In this document: positions 16,679 to 25,689 of the stretch, in pieces
Position numbering within the stretch: the first letter of the stretch is position 1
How the letters are laid out: each line of letters opens with the position of its first letter
The notes under the pieces: model-generated
Told to the model about the DNA's origin: nothing
Database searches by the model: none
The model's input: only the letters and a program-made list of their open reading frames with translations
Made by a program: the position numbers and the translations under genes
NCBI RefSeq assembly: GCF_037094685.1
Contig: NZ_CP146614.1
Location: 3,906,001 to 3,970,000 of the forward strand
DNA: 64,000 nucleotides
Reading direction: 5' to 3'
Origin: Massilia sp. METH4
GTDB lineage: Bacteria > Pseudomonadota > Gammaproteobacteria > Burkholderiales > Burkholderiaceae_D

Positions 16679-16708
16679 GGCCTGCAACGCGAGTTGTGGG
16701 CCTTTTTT
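16679..16708 (+). terminator. Rho-independent terminator of the tRNA-Val gene
   Basis: A 10-base-pair stem (GGCCTGCAAC at 16679-16688 with GTTGTGGGCC at 16693-16702, two G-T pairs) with a GCGA tetraloop is followed by six T residues at 16703-16708. Confidence 0.9.
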
Positions 16709-16763
16709 GTTCTGGCGGTGGCAGCGCTGTTGCTGAAATATTGTCCCGCGCGCCATCTCGGCA

Positions 16764-18212
16764 CTATGACGTTGCTCGCGTGCTGCTCCTCGATCGCTCT
16801 AGTACGACCTGCAAACGCATAGTGGCGTCGTCAGTCCAGCCTGCGCTGACAAAATTGGCAAAGCCCATCAACAGCCCGCCGCGTTCCGCATTGTGCATAT
16901 ACCAGTCGCTCAGCGCACCTACAGCAAGTCCTGCCGCCGCAGCCGCAGCCGCAAGTGCCCTGTCGCCATGCTCCTGAGGCAAATACGCCAGCACATGAAT
17001 TCCCCCAGCCTGCGGCTGCACATACAGCCGATCCCCCATCACCCGCTCCAGCGCATCGACCAGATACCCCCGCCGCGTCGCATACAACGTCCGCATCTTC
17101 CGCAAATGCCTCGCAAAATGCCCCTGTTCCATGAACTCCGCCACCATCGCCTGGGGCAGGATGGAACCCGGTCCGGGCACATGGTTCAACGCGAGGTTGA
17201 GTCGTTCGACCAAGGCTGAGGGCGCAACCAGATACGCCAGCCGCAGCCCAGGGAACAGCACTTTGCTGAACGTCCCGGTGTACAGCACCCGCCCGCCTGC
17301 ATCGAGGCTCTTCAGCGCCGGCAACGGCCGCCCGTGGTAGCGGAATTCGCTGTCGTAGTCATCTTCGATGATCCAGGCGCCACGAGCTTTGGCCCACTCC
17401 AGCAACTCCAGCCGCCGCGGTAGCGAAAGTGCCACGCCGGTCGGGCTCTGGTGCGTGGGCGTGACGACGGCAAAGCGCGCATCGGCGGCCACACGCAGCC
17501 CGACGGCAACGTTCATTCCCTCATCGTCGACAGGGATCGGCGCGAGGCGCATGCCGGCGTTCAGGAGGTGATGGCGCGCGTGCACATAGCCCGGGTCCTC
17601 GTACCACCCCAGGTCGCCCGGCTGCAACAGGGTGCGGCAGACGAGGTCCAGCGCGCCGCGATACCCGCCTGTCACGAACACCTGTTCATGCGAGCACGAG
17701 ATGCCGCGCGAGACACCCAGGTAAGTCGCGATGGCCCGCCGCAGCGGCTCGTAGCCGGCCGGGTGCGGATAGAGCATGGCGGCAGTGTCCAGCGTGCGCA
17801 GGCAGCGGCCCGTGAGGCGTGCCCACGTCTTGCGCGGGAACGCATCGAGGGCGGGCAAGCCGAGTTGAAATGGCAGGATGTCGCCCGGTGCCGTGTCCCT
17901 GGACGGCATCGCGGGAGGAGCTTCCCGCGCCGCCTTGGGCTCGCCCGCGCCGGGCAGGCCGGTAATGCGCGGCGAAACGATGGTCCCTGCGGCGCCTCGT
18001 GCCACGAAGTATCCCTCGCTCGTGAGCATCTGGTACGCCAGTTCGACCGTGCCGCGCGCCAGGTTCAGTGCGCTGGCAAGACTGCGCACGGAGGGCACCC
18101 GGTCACCCGGTGCCAGTTGCCCCTGGGCGATCGCGTTCCGGTAACGCCGGTACAGTTGCAGATACATGGGGCCGTCATGCCCGGCGTCGGGCTTCAGTAG
18201 TTGAAGATCCAT
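16764..18212 (-). CDS. MocR/PdxR-type regulator (GntR DNA-binding domain fused to an aminotransferase fold)
   Basis: A 482-residue regulator. A GntR winged helix is at about residues 15-80 (QLAPGDRVPSVRSLASALNLARGTV), joined by a linker to a fold-type I aminotransferase domain with the PLP lysine region TGTFSKVLFPGLRLAY. Such proteins bind PLP or amino acid adducts and control neighbouring genes. The ATG at 18212 is chosen because it starts the usual MDLQLL N-terminus; an upstream start at 18332 would run through the divergent promoter. It faces a GNAT gene across about 94 bases containing an inverted repeat, so the GNAT/AhpD/azoreductase run is a likely target. A PdxR role in PLP synthesis is not supported, as no pdxST genes are present. 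Confidence 0.9.
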   Translation of the reverse strand: MDLQLLKPDAGHDGPMYLQLYRRYRNAIAQGQLAPGDRVPSVRSLASALNLARGTVELAYQMLTSEGYFVARGAAGTIVSPRITGLPGAGEPKAAREAPPAMPSRDTAPGDILPFQLGLPALDAFPRKTWARLTGRCLRTLDTAAMLYPHPAGYEPLRRAIATYLGVSRGISCSHEQVFVTGGYRGALDLVCRTLLQPGDLGWYEDPGYVHARHHLLNAGMRLAPIPVDDEGMNVAVGLRVAADARFAVVTPTHQSPTGVALSLPRRLELLEWAKARGAWIIEDDYDSEFRYHGRPLPALKSLDAGGRVLYTGTFSKVLFPGLRLAYLVAPSALVERLNLALNHVPGPGSILPQAMVAEFMEQGHFARHLRKMRTLYATRRGYLVDALERVMGDRLYVQPQAGGIHVLAYLPQEHGDRALAAAAAAAGLAVGALSDWYMHNAERGGLLMGFANFVSAGWTDDATMRLQVVLERSRSSTRATS

Positions 18213-18269
18213 GCCCTCATCTTGTCCTGGTCTTTTGCGCATTTCTTGCACCTGTCGGGTGAGCCATGA

Positions 18270-18297
18270 TTGTCTTATCTTGACGGCTTCGAGACAA
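18270..18297. promoter_or_regulatory. Inverted repeat in the MocR/GNAT intergenic region
   Basis: TTGTCT at 18270-18275 and AGACAA at 18292-18297 form a perfect 6-base inverted repeat with a 16-base spacer, ending 9 bases before the GNAT start codon. It is a candidate operator for the divergent MocR-type regulator. Further CTTGTC/CCTGTC-like pieces lie in the same gap. Confidence 0.5.
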
Positions 18298-18306
18298 GGA
18301 ACCGCA

Positions 18307-18738
18307 ATGACCGATTTCCGACTGAGTGCCATCGAATCCGAGGAGGATTACCTCGCGAGCTTCGCCGTCATGCAGGAGCTGCGCCCGCATCTGGGGGACG
18401 CCGCCGCGTTCGCCGAGCAGGCGCGCCGTCAGGCGGGGCAGGGCTATCGCCTGCTGGCGGCCTGGCAGGACGGGCAAATCAGGGCACTGGCGGGCTATCG
18501 CGTGCAGGAAAACCTGATATATGGCCGCTTCCTGTACGTCGACGATCTCGTTACCTCCGCCCGCGCACGCGGACAGGGCCTTGGGGCGCGCCTCATCGGC
18601 GCCCTACGGGAGGAAGCGCGCGAGCAGGCGTGTTCCCACCTCGTGCTCGACACCGGCTTGGCGAACGCGCTGGCGCAGCGCTTCTATTACCGGCAGGGAC
18701 TGCTGGGCGCAGGCATGCATTTCCGCCAACCACTTTGA
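18307..18738 (+). CDS. GNAT-family N-acetyltransferase
   Basis: A 143-residue acetyl-CoA-dependent acetyltransferase. The acetyl-CoA pyrophosphate loop reads RARGQGLGARLIGAL at about 92-106, followed by the typical C-terminal strand and helix (HLVLDTG, ANALAQRFYYRQGL). The ATG at 18307 gives the normal family length and lies behind AAGGA. The substrate cannot be predicted. It is first in a plus-strand run with an AhpD-like and an azoreductase-like gene, across from a MocR-type regulator that may control it. Confidence 0.88.
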   Translation: MTDFRLSAIESEEDYLASFAVMQELRPHLGDAAAFAEQARRQAGQGYRLLAAWQDGQIRALAGYRVQENLIYGRFLYVDDLVTSARARGQGLGARLIGALREEAREQACSHLVLDTGLANALAQRFYYRQGLLGAGMHFRQPL

Positions 18739-18785
18739 GCGCCCGACGCGGCGCGAATCACATCAACTCTCTAATAAGGATATTC

Positions 18786-19220
18786 ATGAGCACACCGAAA
18801 CGCTTGCCGTACTACAGCCTGTCTCCCGAAGCCTACCGGGGCTTTGGGGCCACGAAGGCGGCGCTGGAAAAGAGCCCTCTCGGCAAGGAACTGATCGACC
18901 TCATATGGCTGCGCATGTCGCAGATCAACGGCTGCGCCTTCTGCCTCGAAATGCATGCCAAGGCGTTGCGTGCCGGCGGCGTGCCGGAGGCCAAGCTGGA
19001 CAGCCTTGCCGGATGGCGCGTGGCCGAGCATTTCACCGGGCGCGAGCGCGCCGCGCTGGCCTGGACCGAATCGCTGACGCACGTGGACCGCACCCATGCA
19101 CCTGATGAGGATTACGAGCCGCTCAAGCAGTATTTCAGCGATGTCGAAATTTCCGACCTGTGCTTCGCCATCGCCCTGATGAGCGCATTCAACCGGCTGG
19201 CCATCGGCATGCGCCAGTAA
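18786..19220 (+). CDS. AhpD-like carboxymuconolactone decarboxylase family protein
   Basis: A 144-residue helical protein with the redox motif CAFC (residues 52-55) followed by EMHAKALR, the peroxidase-type active site of the AhpD/CMD family. Such proteins act in peroxide or electrophile defence. A ribosome site (AATAAGGA) precedes ATG 18786. It lies 47 bases after the GNAT gene and 14 bases before the azoreductase gene, so the three are probably one redox-related operon. Confidence 0.88.
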   Translation: MSTPKRLPYYSLSPEAYRGFGATKAALEKSPLGKELIDLIWLRMSQINGCAFCLEMHAKALRAGGVPEAKLDSLAGWRVAEHFTGRERAALAWTESLTHVDRTHAPDEDYEPLKQYFSDVEISDLCFAIALMSAFNRLAIGMRQ

Positions 19221-19234
19221 AGGGAAAGGAAATC

Positions 19235-19861
19235 ATGCACATCCTGCATATCGACTGCTCGCCACGGAAAGTCTCGCATAGCCGTCAGCTGTCGGCCGCC
19301 CTCGTGGCGCGGCTTCTCGCGCTCGATGCCGCATCGATCGTCATTCGCCGCGACCTGGGGCGCCACCCGATACCCCATGCGGACGGGGAATACGCGGCCG
19401 CGTTGGCGTCGCCCGTCGAGCAGGCGGATGGCCGGCACGGCACGGCGACCGGCCTTTCCGAGGAATTGATCGCCGAGATCGAATCGGCGGACGCCCTGGT
19501 GATCGGCACCCCGCTGAACAATTTCACGGTGCCTTCCGTGCTCAAGGCCTGGATCGACCAGGTGCTGCGGATGGGGCGGACGATCATCAAGACGCCCACC
19601 GGCGAAAAGGTCGGTCTCCTGCGCGACAGGCCGGTCTACATCGGTATCGCATCCGGTGGCGTGTTCACGGGCGAGCGCGCGAGGCAGCCGGACTTCCTCA
19701 TGCCCTACCTGACAGCCGCCTTCGGCTGCGTGGGCCTGCGATCGCTGCAGTTCTTTCCGCTGCAGGCGACCGCTTTCCTGGACGACGACCGCCTGGCCGC
19801 CGAGCGGCACGCCCTGGTCGCAACGATGGACCTGAGCCTGGGCCGCGTCGAAAGCGCGTGA
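19235..19861 (+). CDS. azoR: FMN-dependent NADH-azoreductase / quinone reductase
   Basis: A 208-residue flavodoxin-like oxidoreductase. The FMN-phosphate loop near the N-terminus reads DCSPRKVSHSR, and GTPLNNFTVPSVLKAWIDQV is the family signature around the flavin ring. The family reduces quinones and azo compounds with NAD(P)H by two electrons, protecting against electrophile stress. The ATG at 19235 has AGGGAAAGGA upstream. It closes the GNAT-AhpD-AzoR run and fits a quinone or electrophile response under the MocR-type regulator, which is an inference. Confidence 0.88.
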   Translation: MHILHIDCSPRKVSHSRQLSAALVARLLALDAASIVIRRDLGRHPIPHADGEYAAALASPVEQADGRHGTATGLSEELIAEIESADALVIGTPLNNFTVPSVLKAWIDQVLRMGRTIIKTPTGEKVGLLRDRPVYIGIASGGVFTGERARQPDFLMPYLTAAFGCVGLRSLQFFPLQATAFLDDDRLAAERHALVATMDLSLGRVESA

Positions 19862-19966
19862 ATGCGCACGGCGCGCGCACGATTACGAGGCGTAGTCCGA
19901 CACGGGCACATGGCGAGCGGATTCGCGGTTATATTTTTGCCAACCGCATCCTCATCGTTCCTGCCC

Positions 19967-21034
19967 ATGAAAACCTTCCACTGCGATAAATGCTCCCAGC
20001 AAGTCTTCTTCGAGAACACCGTCTGCCTCAACTGCGGCAGCAGGCTGGGCTACCAGCCCGCGCACCGCACCGTCAACAGCTTCGAACAGGGGGAGGCCGG
20101 CCAGTGGCGCAGCCTGAACCGCAGGGACGCGGGGAAGCTGTACAAGCAGTGCGCGAACTACGTGCAGCACGATGTCTGCAACTGGATGCTGCCGGCGGAC
20201 GACCCGCACGAGCTGTGCGAATCGTGCCAGCTGACGGAGGTGATCCCGGCACTGTCGTCGGAGAAGAACCATATCCTGTGGTCGCGCCTCGAAGCGGCCA
20301 AGCGCCGCCTGCTGTTTTCACTGGCAACGCTGCGCCTGACGCCCGCGCCGAAATCGGAGGAGCCCGCAACGGGCCTGGCGTTCCAATTCCTGGAAGATAT
20401 GGCACCGAACGAGCGCGTGATGACGGGCCACGCCAATGGTGTGATCACGCTGAACATCGCCGAGGCCGATCCCGCCGAGCGCGAGCGCACGCGCGAGCAG
20501 ATGCACGAGCGCTATCGCACCTTGCTGGGCCACTTCCGCCACGAGAGCGGCCATTACTACTTTGACCGGCTGGTCGCCGATAGCGAATGGATCGGGGAGT
20601 ACCGGGAACTCTTCGGCGACGAGCGCGAGGACTACGGCGCCGCGCTGCAGCGCCACTACAACGATGGCCCCCCGGCGGACTGGGAGTCGCGCTTCGTGAG
20701 CAGCTACGCCAGCATGCATTCGTGGGAAGACTGGGCCGAGACGTGGGCGCACTACCTGCACATGATGGATGCGCTGGAAACGGCCCACGCATGCGGCATG
20801 TCGCTCAATCCCACCCGCCCGGACGAACCATCGCTGGAAATCCCTGTCCCACCCGTCAAGGCGGACACGTTCGAGGAAACCCTGAACGAGTGGTTCGCGC
20901 TCACCTATGTGCTCAACAGCCTCAATCGCAGCATGGGCATGCCGGATTCCTACCCGTTCAAGCTCAGCACCCCGGTGCTGGACAAGCTGGCGTTCGTGGA
21001 CAAGGTGGTGCGCGCGCAGATGAAAACTGCATGA
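19967..21034 (+). CDS. Putative zinc-binding metallopeptidase with N-terminal zinc ribbon
   Basis: A 355-residue protein. The N-terminus has two CxxC pairs (CDKC at 6-9, CLNC at 20-23) forming a zinc ribbon, with further cysteines near 63-90. The central part has HESGH at about 192-196, an HExxH-type zinc site, in FRHESGHYYFDRLV. This matches a widespread bacterial family annotated as putative zinc-binding metallopeptidase (DUF2248-like), with no known substrate. ATG 19967 is chosen because translation then starts right before the zinc ribbon; the upstream open frame is arginine-rich and not family-like. It stands alone, convergent with the cysteine-hydrolase-like gene. Confidence 0.85.
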   Translation: MKTFHCDKCSQQVFFENTVCLNCGSRLGYQPAHRTVNSFEQGEAGQWRSLNRRDAGKLYKQCANYVQHDVCNWMLPADDPHELCESCQLTEVIPALSSEKNHILWSRLEAAKRRLLFSLATLRLTPAPKSEEPATGLAFQFLEDMAPNERVMTGHANGVITLNIAEADPAERERTREQMHERYRTLLGHFRHESGHYYFDRLVADSEWIGEYRELFGDEREDYGAALQRHYNDGPPADWESRFVSSYASMHSWEDWAETWAHYLHMMDALETAHACGMSLNPTRPDEPSLEIPVPPVKADTFEETLNEWFALTYVLNSLNRSMGMPDSYPFKLSTPVLDKLAFVDKVVRAQMKTA

Positions 21035-21071
21035 CGCGGCAGGCCGGGCGCGCGCCACCGCCGCATCGGCG

Positions 21072-21629
21072 CTAGCCGACCAGCGATTCCAGCACCTGCC
21101 CGGTCGTGCGTACCTCCGCATACTCGCCATGCAGGTTCGCCAGGGCCATCAGGTGCACGTCCTCGGCGCTGCGCAGGTGCCCTGCGAAATCCTCCTTCTC
21201 GAATGCGAAGGTCGCATCCGCGACCACGGTCGCTGCGAACCCCAGATTGCCGGCCGTGCGGGCGGTCGACTCGACCGAATTGTTGGTGCTGACGCCGACG
21301 ATGACGACCTGGCGGATGCCGCGCACGTGCAGCCAGCGTTCCAGCCCCGTATTGATGAACGCATCCGGCACGTTCTTTTCCACCACATGGTCACGCGCCA
21401 TCGGCGCGAAGCGCTCCTGGAATTGCACGCCCTCCTGGCCGGGCGCGAACACGGAGGTGGGGGAGCGGCTGATATGACGAACGCACACGAGCGGCTGGTG
21501 CGCTTCGCGCCAGGCCGCCACGAGGCGGGCCATGTTGTCCTCGGCCGCCGGGTTGTTGCGGGGCGGGAGCGTGGGGCTCTGCATGCCCTTTTGCATGTCG
21601 ATGACGATCAGTGCGATTGGTCCAGTCAT
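21072..21629 (-). CDS. Isochorismatase-like (cysteine hydrolase) family protein with Ser at the Cys position
   Basis: A 185-residue Rossmann-type protein. The first catalytic aspartate lies in VIDMQKG (residue 11). The signature loop reads GVSTNNSVESTARTAG, where most amidohydrolases of the family have a nucleophilic cysteine in STNxCVxxT; here it is serine. Variants of this kind exist in the family, so activity may be isochorismatase-like or lost. Start ATG 21629 has AAGGAAC upstream and gives the typical N-terminus. A short stranded gene tail follows on the opposite strand. Substrate unknown. Confidence 0.85.
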   Translation of the reverse strand: MTGPIALIVIDMQKGMQSPTLPPRNNPAAEDNMARLVAAWREAHQPLVCVRHISRSPTSVFAPGQEGVQFQERFAPMARDHVVEKNVPDAFINTGLERWLHVRGIRQVVIVGVSTNNSVESTARTAGNLGFAATVVADATFAFEKEDFAGHLRSAEDVHLMALANLHGEYAEVRTTGQVLESLVG

Positions 21630-21686
21630 GGGCGTTCCTTGTCGCGGAAGAGGGGTATCGGTAGATGGTGGAAATTGTACAGGTAC

Positions 21687-21797
21687 GGGCTCGTTGCCAA
21701 TGCCGAGCGCTCGCCGCAATTTGCCGACGATGGCATGAACAGCACGGAAGCGAGCGAGGAGCGGCAGGCCGTCGCGCATGCGCCGGCGGTGCGCTAG
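21687..21797 (+). pseudogene. Stranded 3' end related to the small gene at 31466-31711
   Basis: This intergenic stretch reads GLVANAERS, then after a few variable residues DDGMNSTEASEERQAVAH, then a stop. It closely matches the C-terminus of the small protein encoded at 31466-31711 (GLVATAERS, DDGMNATEASEERHAVAE). No start codon or upstream part of that gene is present, so it is a truncated copy. Its end overlaps the last bases of the aspS-like gene on the other strand. Confidence 0.62.
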
Positions 21798-23596
21798 CTT
21801 GCTCGATCAGCGGGCGCCGCAAGCCGCACATGCAGCTCCCGCAGCTGTTTCTCATCCACGCTGGCCGGAGCATGCGTAAGGAGGTCTTGCGCCTGCTGCG
21901 TCTTCGGGAAGGCGATCACGTCGCGGATCGAGTCCGACTTCGTCATCAGGCTCACCATGCGGTCCAGGCCGAAGGCCAGGCCGCCGTGGGGTGGCGCACC
22001 GTACTGCAATGCATCGAGCAGGAACCCGAATCGCCGTTGCGCCTCTTCCGCCTCGATGCCCAAGGCACGAAACACGCGCGACTGTAGTTCCGGTCGATGA
22101 ATGCGGATCGAGCCACCACCCAGTTCCCAGCCGTTCAGCACCATGTCGTAGGCCTTCGCCAGGCAGGCACCCGGGTTGGTTTCCAGCAGGTCTTCGTGGC
22201 CATCCTTCGGTGCCGTAAACGGGTGGTGCGTGGCGGTCCAGCGATGGTCTTCCTCGTCGTACTCGAACATCGGAAAGTCGATGACCCACAGCGGTGCCCA
22301 CACGTCGTCGAACAGGCCGTTCTTCCTGCCGAAATCGCTGTGACCGATCTTTACGCGCAGCATGCCCATGGTTTCGTTGACCACCTTGGCCTTGCCGGCG
22401 CCGAAGAAAACCAGGTCGCCGTCCAGGGCGCCGGTGCGCTCGAGGATAGTGGCCAGCACGTCGTCGCTGATGTCGGTCAGGAGCGGCGGTAGCAGTCGGT
22501 CGCATCCATTGGCTTTTTCGTCCATCTGGATGCAGTGCAGCGCTATTGCACCGTGCGTGGCCACGAACCCGGTGTACGCATCGATTTCCCGGCGCGGCAT
22601 GCCGGCGCCCTTCGGCACTCGCAGACCGACCACGCGGCCATCGGCCATGTTCGCGGCGCCCGAGAGCACCTTGCACGCCACGTTCTTCATCACGTCGGTC
22701 AGTTCCGTGAATTCCAGCTTCACGCGCAAGTCCGGCTTGTCCGACCCGTATCTGGCCATCGCGCTGGCGAAGTCCATCACCGGGAATGGGTCCGGCAGGT
22801 CGATCGACAGGGTGTTCCTGAACACCCTGCGGATCATGTCCTCGCACAGGTCGCGGATTTCCTGCTCGCTCAGGAACGAGGTTTCGCAGTCGATCTGCGT
22901 GAATTCCGGCTGGCAGTCGGCGTGCAGGTTCTCATCCCGGAAGCACCGGGCAATCTGGTAGTAGCGGTCGAAGTTCGCCACCATTAGCAGCTGCTTGAAC
23001 AGTTGCGGCGACTGCGGCAGTGCGAAGAACTGTCCGTCGTTGACCCGGGAAGGCACGAGGTATTCGCGCGCGCCTTCATGCGTGCAGTTCGCCAGGATGG
23101 GTGTTTCGATGTCGATGAATTCCCGTTCGTCCAGATACCTGCGCACCTCCATCGTCACCTTGTGGCGCAAGCGCAGGTTTTCCTGCATTGGCGGGCGGCG
23201 CAAGTCCAGTACCCGATGCGTCAGCCGCGCCGTCTCGGGAAGATGATCGGCGTCGAGCCGGATCGGCACCGCCGCGGAGGGATTGAGCACTTCCAATCGC
23301 GAGCACACGACTTCCATGCAGCCCGGCAGCGCTTCGCCGCCTGCCGTTTCGGAAGGTCGCACGGTGACGACGCCCTCGACACGGATGCAGAAGTCCTCGC
23401 GCACTTCCATGGCGGCGTTGAACGCTTCGGGGTGCTCGCTACCGCACACCACTTCCACGAGCCCCTCGCGATCCCGCAGTTCGATACGGATGGCCGCGTC
23501 GTCATCCAGGCGACGCTGTACCCAACCGCACAGGCTGATCGTCTGGCCTGCGAGCGCTTCGCTGGCATGACCGCAATAATGGGTACGCATGGACAT
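21794..23596 (-). CDS. aspS: Aspartyl-tRNA synthetase, divergent form (possible second AspRS)
   Basis: A 600-residue class II aminoacyl-tRNA synthetase of bacterial AspRS type. It has the N-terminal OB-fold anticodon domain, motif 2 around [18 protein letters not shown], the bacterial GAD-type insertion, and motif 3 [10 protein letters not shown]. It charges tRNA-Asp, or tRNA-Asp and tRNA-Asn in non-discriminating forms. Compared with the AspRS usual in betaproteobacteria it is divergent at conserved places: the anticodon-domain loop RRRDHGGVIF is [10 protein letters not shown], and RADRQPEF is HADCQPEF. It also stands outside any translation operon. Both points suggest a paralogue. ATG 23596 gives the canonical start. 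A TTGACA-like box (complement of 23655-23660) lies upstream. Confidence 0.85.
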   Translation of the reverse strand: MSMRTHYCGHASEALAGQTISLCGWVQRRLDDDAAIRIELRDREGLVEVVCGSEHPEAFNAAMEVREDFCIRVEGVVTVRPSETAGGEALPGCMEVVCSRLEVLNPSAAVPIRLDADHLPETARLTHRVLDLRRPPMQENLRLRHKVTMEVRRYLDEREFIDIETPILANCTHEGAREYLVPSRVNDGQFFALPQSPQLFKQLLMVANFDRYYQIARCFRDENLHADCQPEFTQIDCETSFLSEQEIRDLCEDMIRRVFRNTLSIDLPDPFPVMDFASAMARYGSDKPDLRVKLEFTELTDVMKNVACKVLSGAANMADGRVVGLRVPKGAGMPRREIDAYTGFVATHGAIALHCIQMDEKANGCDRLLPPLLTDISDDVLATILERTGALDGDLVFFGAGKAKVVNETMGMLRVKIGHSDFGRKNGLFDDVWAPLWVIDFPMFEYDEEDHRWTATHHPFTAPKDGHEDLLETNPGACLAKAYDMVLNGWELGGGSIRIHRPELQSRVFRALGIEAEEAQRRFGFLLDALQYGAPPHGGLAFGLDRMVSLMTKSDSIRDVIAFPKTQQAQDLLTHAPASVDEKQLRELHVRLAAPADRAS

Positions 23597-23873
23597 GATG
23601 CCGGTTCCGTTCAGGGTTCAACAGGAGCCCTGGACTGTAGCGCTTGCGGCGGCGTGTCAAGAAAATCGTGTGTTATACCGTGTAGATCGATACAAATATA
23701 ATCACGACGGGAGGACCGAGGGGGTTCGGGGCGGGCGGATTTCGCATCCATCGGCCAGTCAACCGGACCAAACTACGGCGAAAATGTGGCAGGGACCATC
23801 TTGATCCCGGAATTCCTGATGAATTCGCCCGCAATTGCGTTCGCTATCGCGGTCAATCGCCGTTCCCGCAGCG

Positions 23874-25688
23874 TCACCCCGACAGGGTCTGGTTGAGCAC
23901 CTTGCCGCCGATCCGCACGTTCGCGAGCACCACGTTCAAGGCATTGTGCAGGTAGACGGGCTCCTTGCCGTTGCGCGGCGTGCCGAAGTCGCAGTCCCGG
24001 ATCGTCACGTTCGTCACCGGCACGATGGGCGTGCCGGCCGGGCCGTTGAAACTGCCCGCTACTGGGCCGAGGATCAGGATCGCCTGCCAGCCGGAGAACG
24101 ACCCGTCGGCCATCGTCACGTTCGACGCGCGCAGGTTCGAGATATGGATGTCGGACACCGCCGGCGGCCGGGTGCGCACGGCATCGTCGGTGGGCGCGTA
24201 ATTGCAGTCGATCGTGACGATCGCGCCGCTGCCGGTGGCCAGGCCCTTGAACGGGTTGGCGGCATCCGGCGGCGCCCCCTTGCGGTCGCGCGCGTCCACG
24301 CCGTTGGGCACGGTCACGTCGCGCACGTACAGGTGGCGCAGGAAGCCGCCGCGGTTCATGTTGGTCTTCAGCCGGATGGCGCTGCGCAGCGGGTCCGTGG
24401 CCCAGTGCGCGTTGCGGAACTCGATGCGCTGCGCGTACACGTGCTCGATGCCGGCCGCCATCTCGCTGCCGAGCGTCACGCCGCCGTGGCCGCTGTTCAT
24501 CACGCAATCCTGGATCACCACATTGCGGGTAGCGCCCAGCTGCGTGTCGCGGTTCTTGCCGGACTTGATGGCGATGCAGTCGTCGCCCGTGTTGAACGTG
24601 CAGCCTTCCACCAGCACCGTGTCGCAGGATTCGGGGTCGAAGCCGTCGTTGTTCGGCCCCGTGCTTTCCATGTTCACTGTCGAGAACCTCACATTGCGGC
24701 AGTCCACCGGATGGTGCAGCCAGAAGGGCGACGCCACCACGCGGTAGCCCTCCAGCAGCACGTCCTCGCAGCCGATCAGTTCGATCATGCAGGGTCGCAG
24801 GTAATGGCCGATGCCGAACACGCGCTTCTCGACCGGTACGCCCGCTTCCGACAGCGCGGGCAGATAGCGCGGATCGCCGTTCCAGCGCGGGTGCTCACCC
24901 TGGATCAGCGCACGCTGTTCCGGCGTGAGCCACGGTGCCACCGCCGCCAGAGGCGCGTTGAGCGGATTGACGCTGCCCGCGTTGATCTTGCCCTCCTTGC
25001 GGTCGATCCAGTCCCACCACGGGCCGTCGCCGGCATCCACGTGCACGCCGGCCTGGCCGTCCAGGATGCTCGTCCAGTCCTCGCCGGTGAGGGCGATGTT
25101 CTTCTGGTTGCGGGCATACACGAGGGGAGAGTAGTTCAACAGGTCATTGCCCTGCCAGCGCGACAGCACCAGCTTGCCGTGCTTGCCGCAATCCACGTCG
25201 CCGTGCTTCGCATAGTCCGCCGGGTCGGCGCTGAAGTACACATGGGCATTGGCCGCCAGGTGCACGTGCACGTTCGAACGCAGCACGATCGGCCCCTTGC
25301 AGTACCAGTTCCCGGCCGGGATCAGCACCCGGCCACCGCCCGCGCGGCTGGCCGCCTCGATGGCGGCGGCGATCGCGGCATGGCTGTCGGGAGAGCCGGG
25401 GGCGGGCGTCTTCACGTCCGTGATCTCAGTGCGCCACACCAGTTTCGCCGGTACCAGCGCGCAGCTCTTCGCGCCGAATGCAGTGATGACGAAATCCTCG
25501 CTGCGGAACTTGAGAGGGCGTGAGCAGCGCTCGACGATGCCTTGCGCGCGCTGCCATGGATCGGCGAGGGCCTGGGCGGTGGCGGGCGGCACGGTGCCGC
25601 TGGCAAGCAGCATGCCGGCGGCGGAGGTGCCGCGCAGGAAGCGGCGGCGCGGACGGCTATGCAAATCGGTCATAGGTGTGTTGTTCAT
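23874..25688 (-). CDS. Glycoside hydrolase family 28 (polygalacturonase-like), Tat-exported
   Basis: A 604-residue right-handed beta-helix enzyme. The N-terminus carries a twin-arginine signal (RPRRRFLRGTSAAG) with a hydrophobic stretch. GH28 active-site motifs are all visible: NNDGFDPESC, TGDDCIAIKSG, SGHGGVTLGSE and IRLKTN, supplying the three aspartates, the histidine and the R-x-K pair. The family hydrolyses galacturonan or rhamnogalacturonan. It starts one base after the stop of the second GH28 gene, so both are one operon reading leftward. No strong ribosome site is seen at 25688, which fits translational coupling; ATG 25673 is an alternative start. Periplasmic location follows from the signal. 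Confidence 0.92.
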   Translation of the reverse strand: MNNTPMTDLHSRPRRRFLRGTSAAGMLLASGTVPPATAQALADPWQRAQGIVERCSRPLKFRSEDFVITAFGAKSCALVPAKLVWRTEITDVKTPAPGSPDSHAAIAAAIEAASRAGGGRVLIPAGNWYCKGPIVLRSNVHVHLAANAHVYFSADPADYAKHGDVDCGKHGKLVLSRWQGNDLLNYSPLVYARNQKNIALTGEDWTSILDGQAGVHVDAGDGPWWDWIDRKEGKINAGSVNPLNAPLAAVAPWLTPEQRALIQGEHPRWNGDPRYLPALSEAGVPVEKRVFGIGHYLRPCMIELIGCEDVLLEGYRVVASPFWLHHPVDCRNVRFSTVNMESTGPNNDGFDPESCDTVLVEGCTFNTGDDCIAIKSGKNRDTQLGATRNVVIQDCVMNSGHGGVTLGSEMAAGIEHVYAQRIEFRNAHWATDPLRSAIRLKTNMNRGGFLRHLYVRDVTVPNGVDARDRKGAPPDAANPFKGLATGSGAIVTIDCNYAPTDDAVRTRPPAVSDIHISNLRASNVTMADGSFSGWQAILILGPVAGSFNGPAGTPIVPVTNVTIRDCDFGTPRNGKEPVYLHNALNVVLANVRIGGKVLNQTLSG

Positions 25689-25689
25689 G

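Noticed and set aside
16589..16763. Integration site of a mobile element at the tRNA
   Set aside because: No direct repeat of the tRNA 3' end and no integrase were seen in the following DNA.
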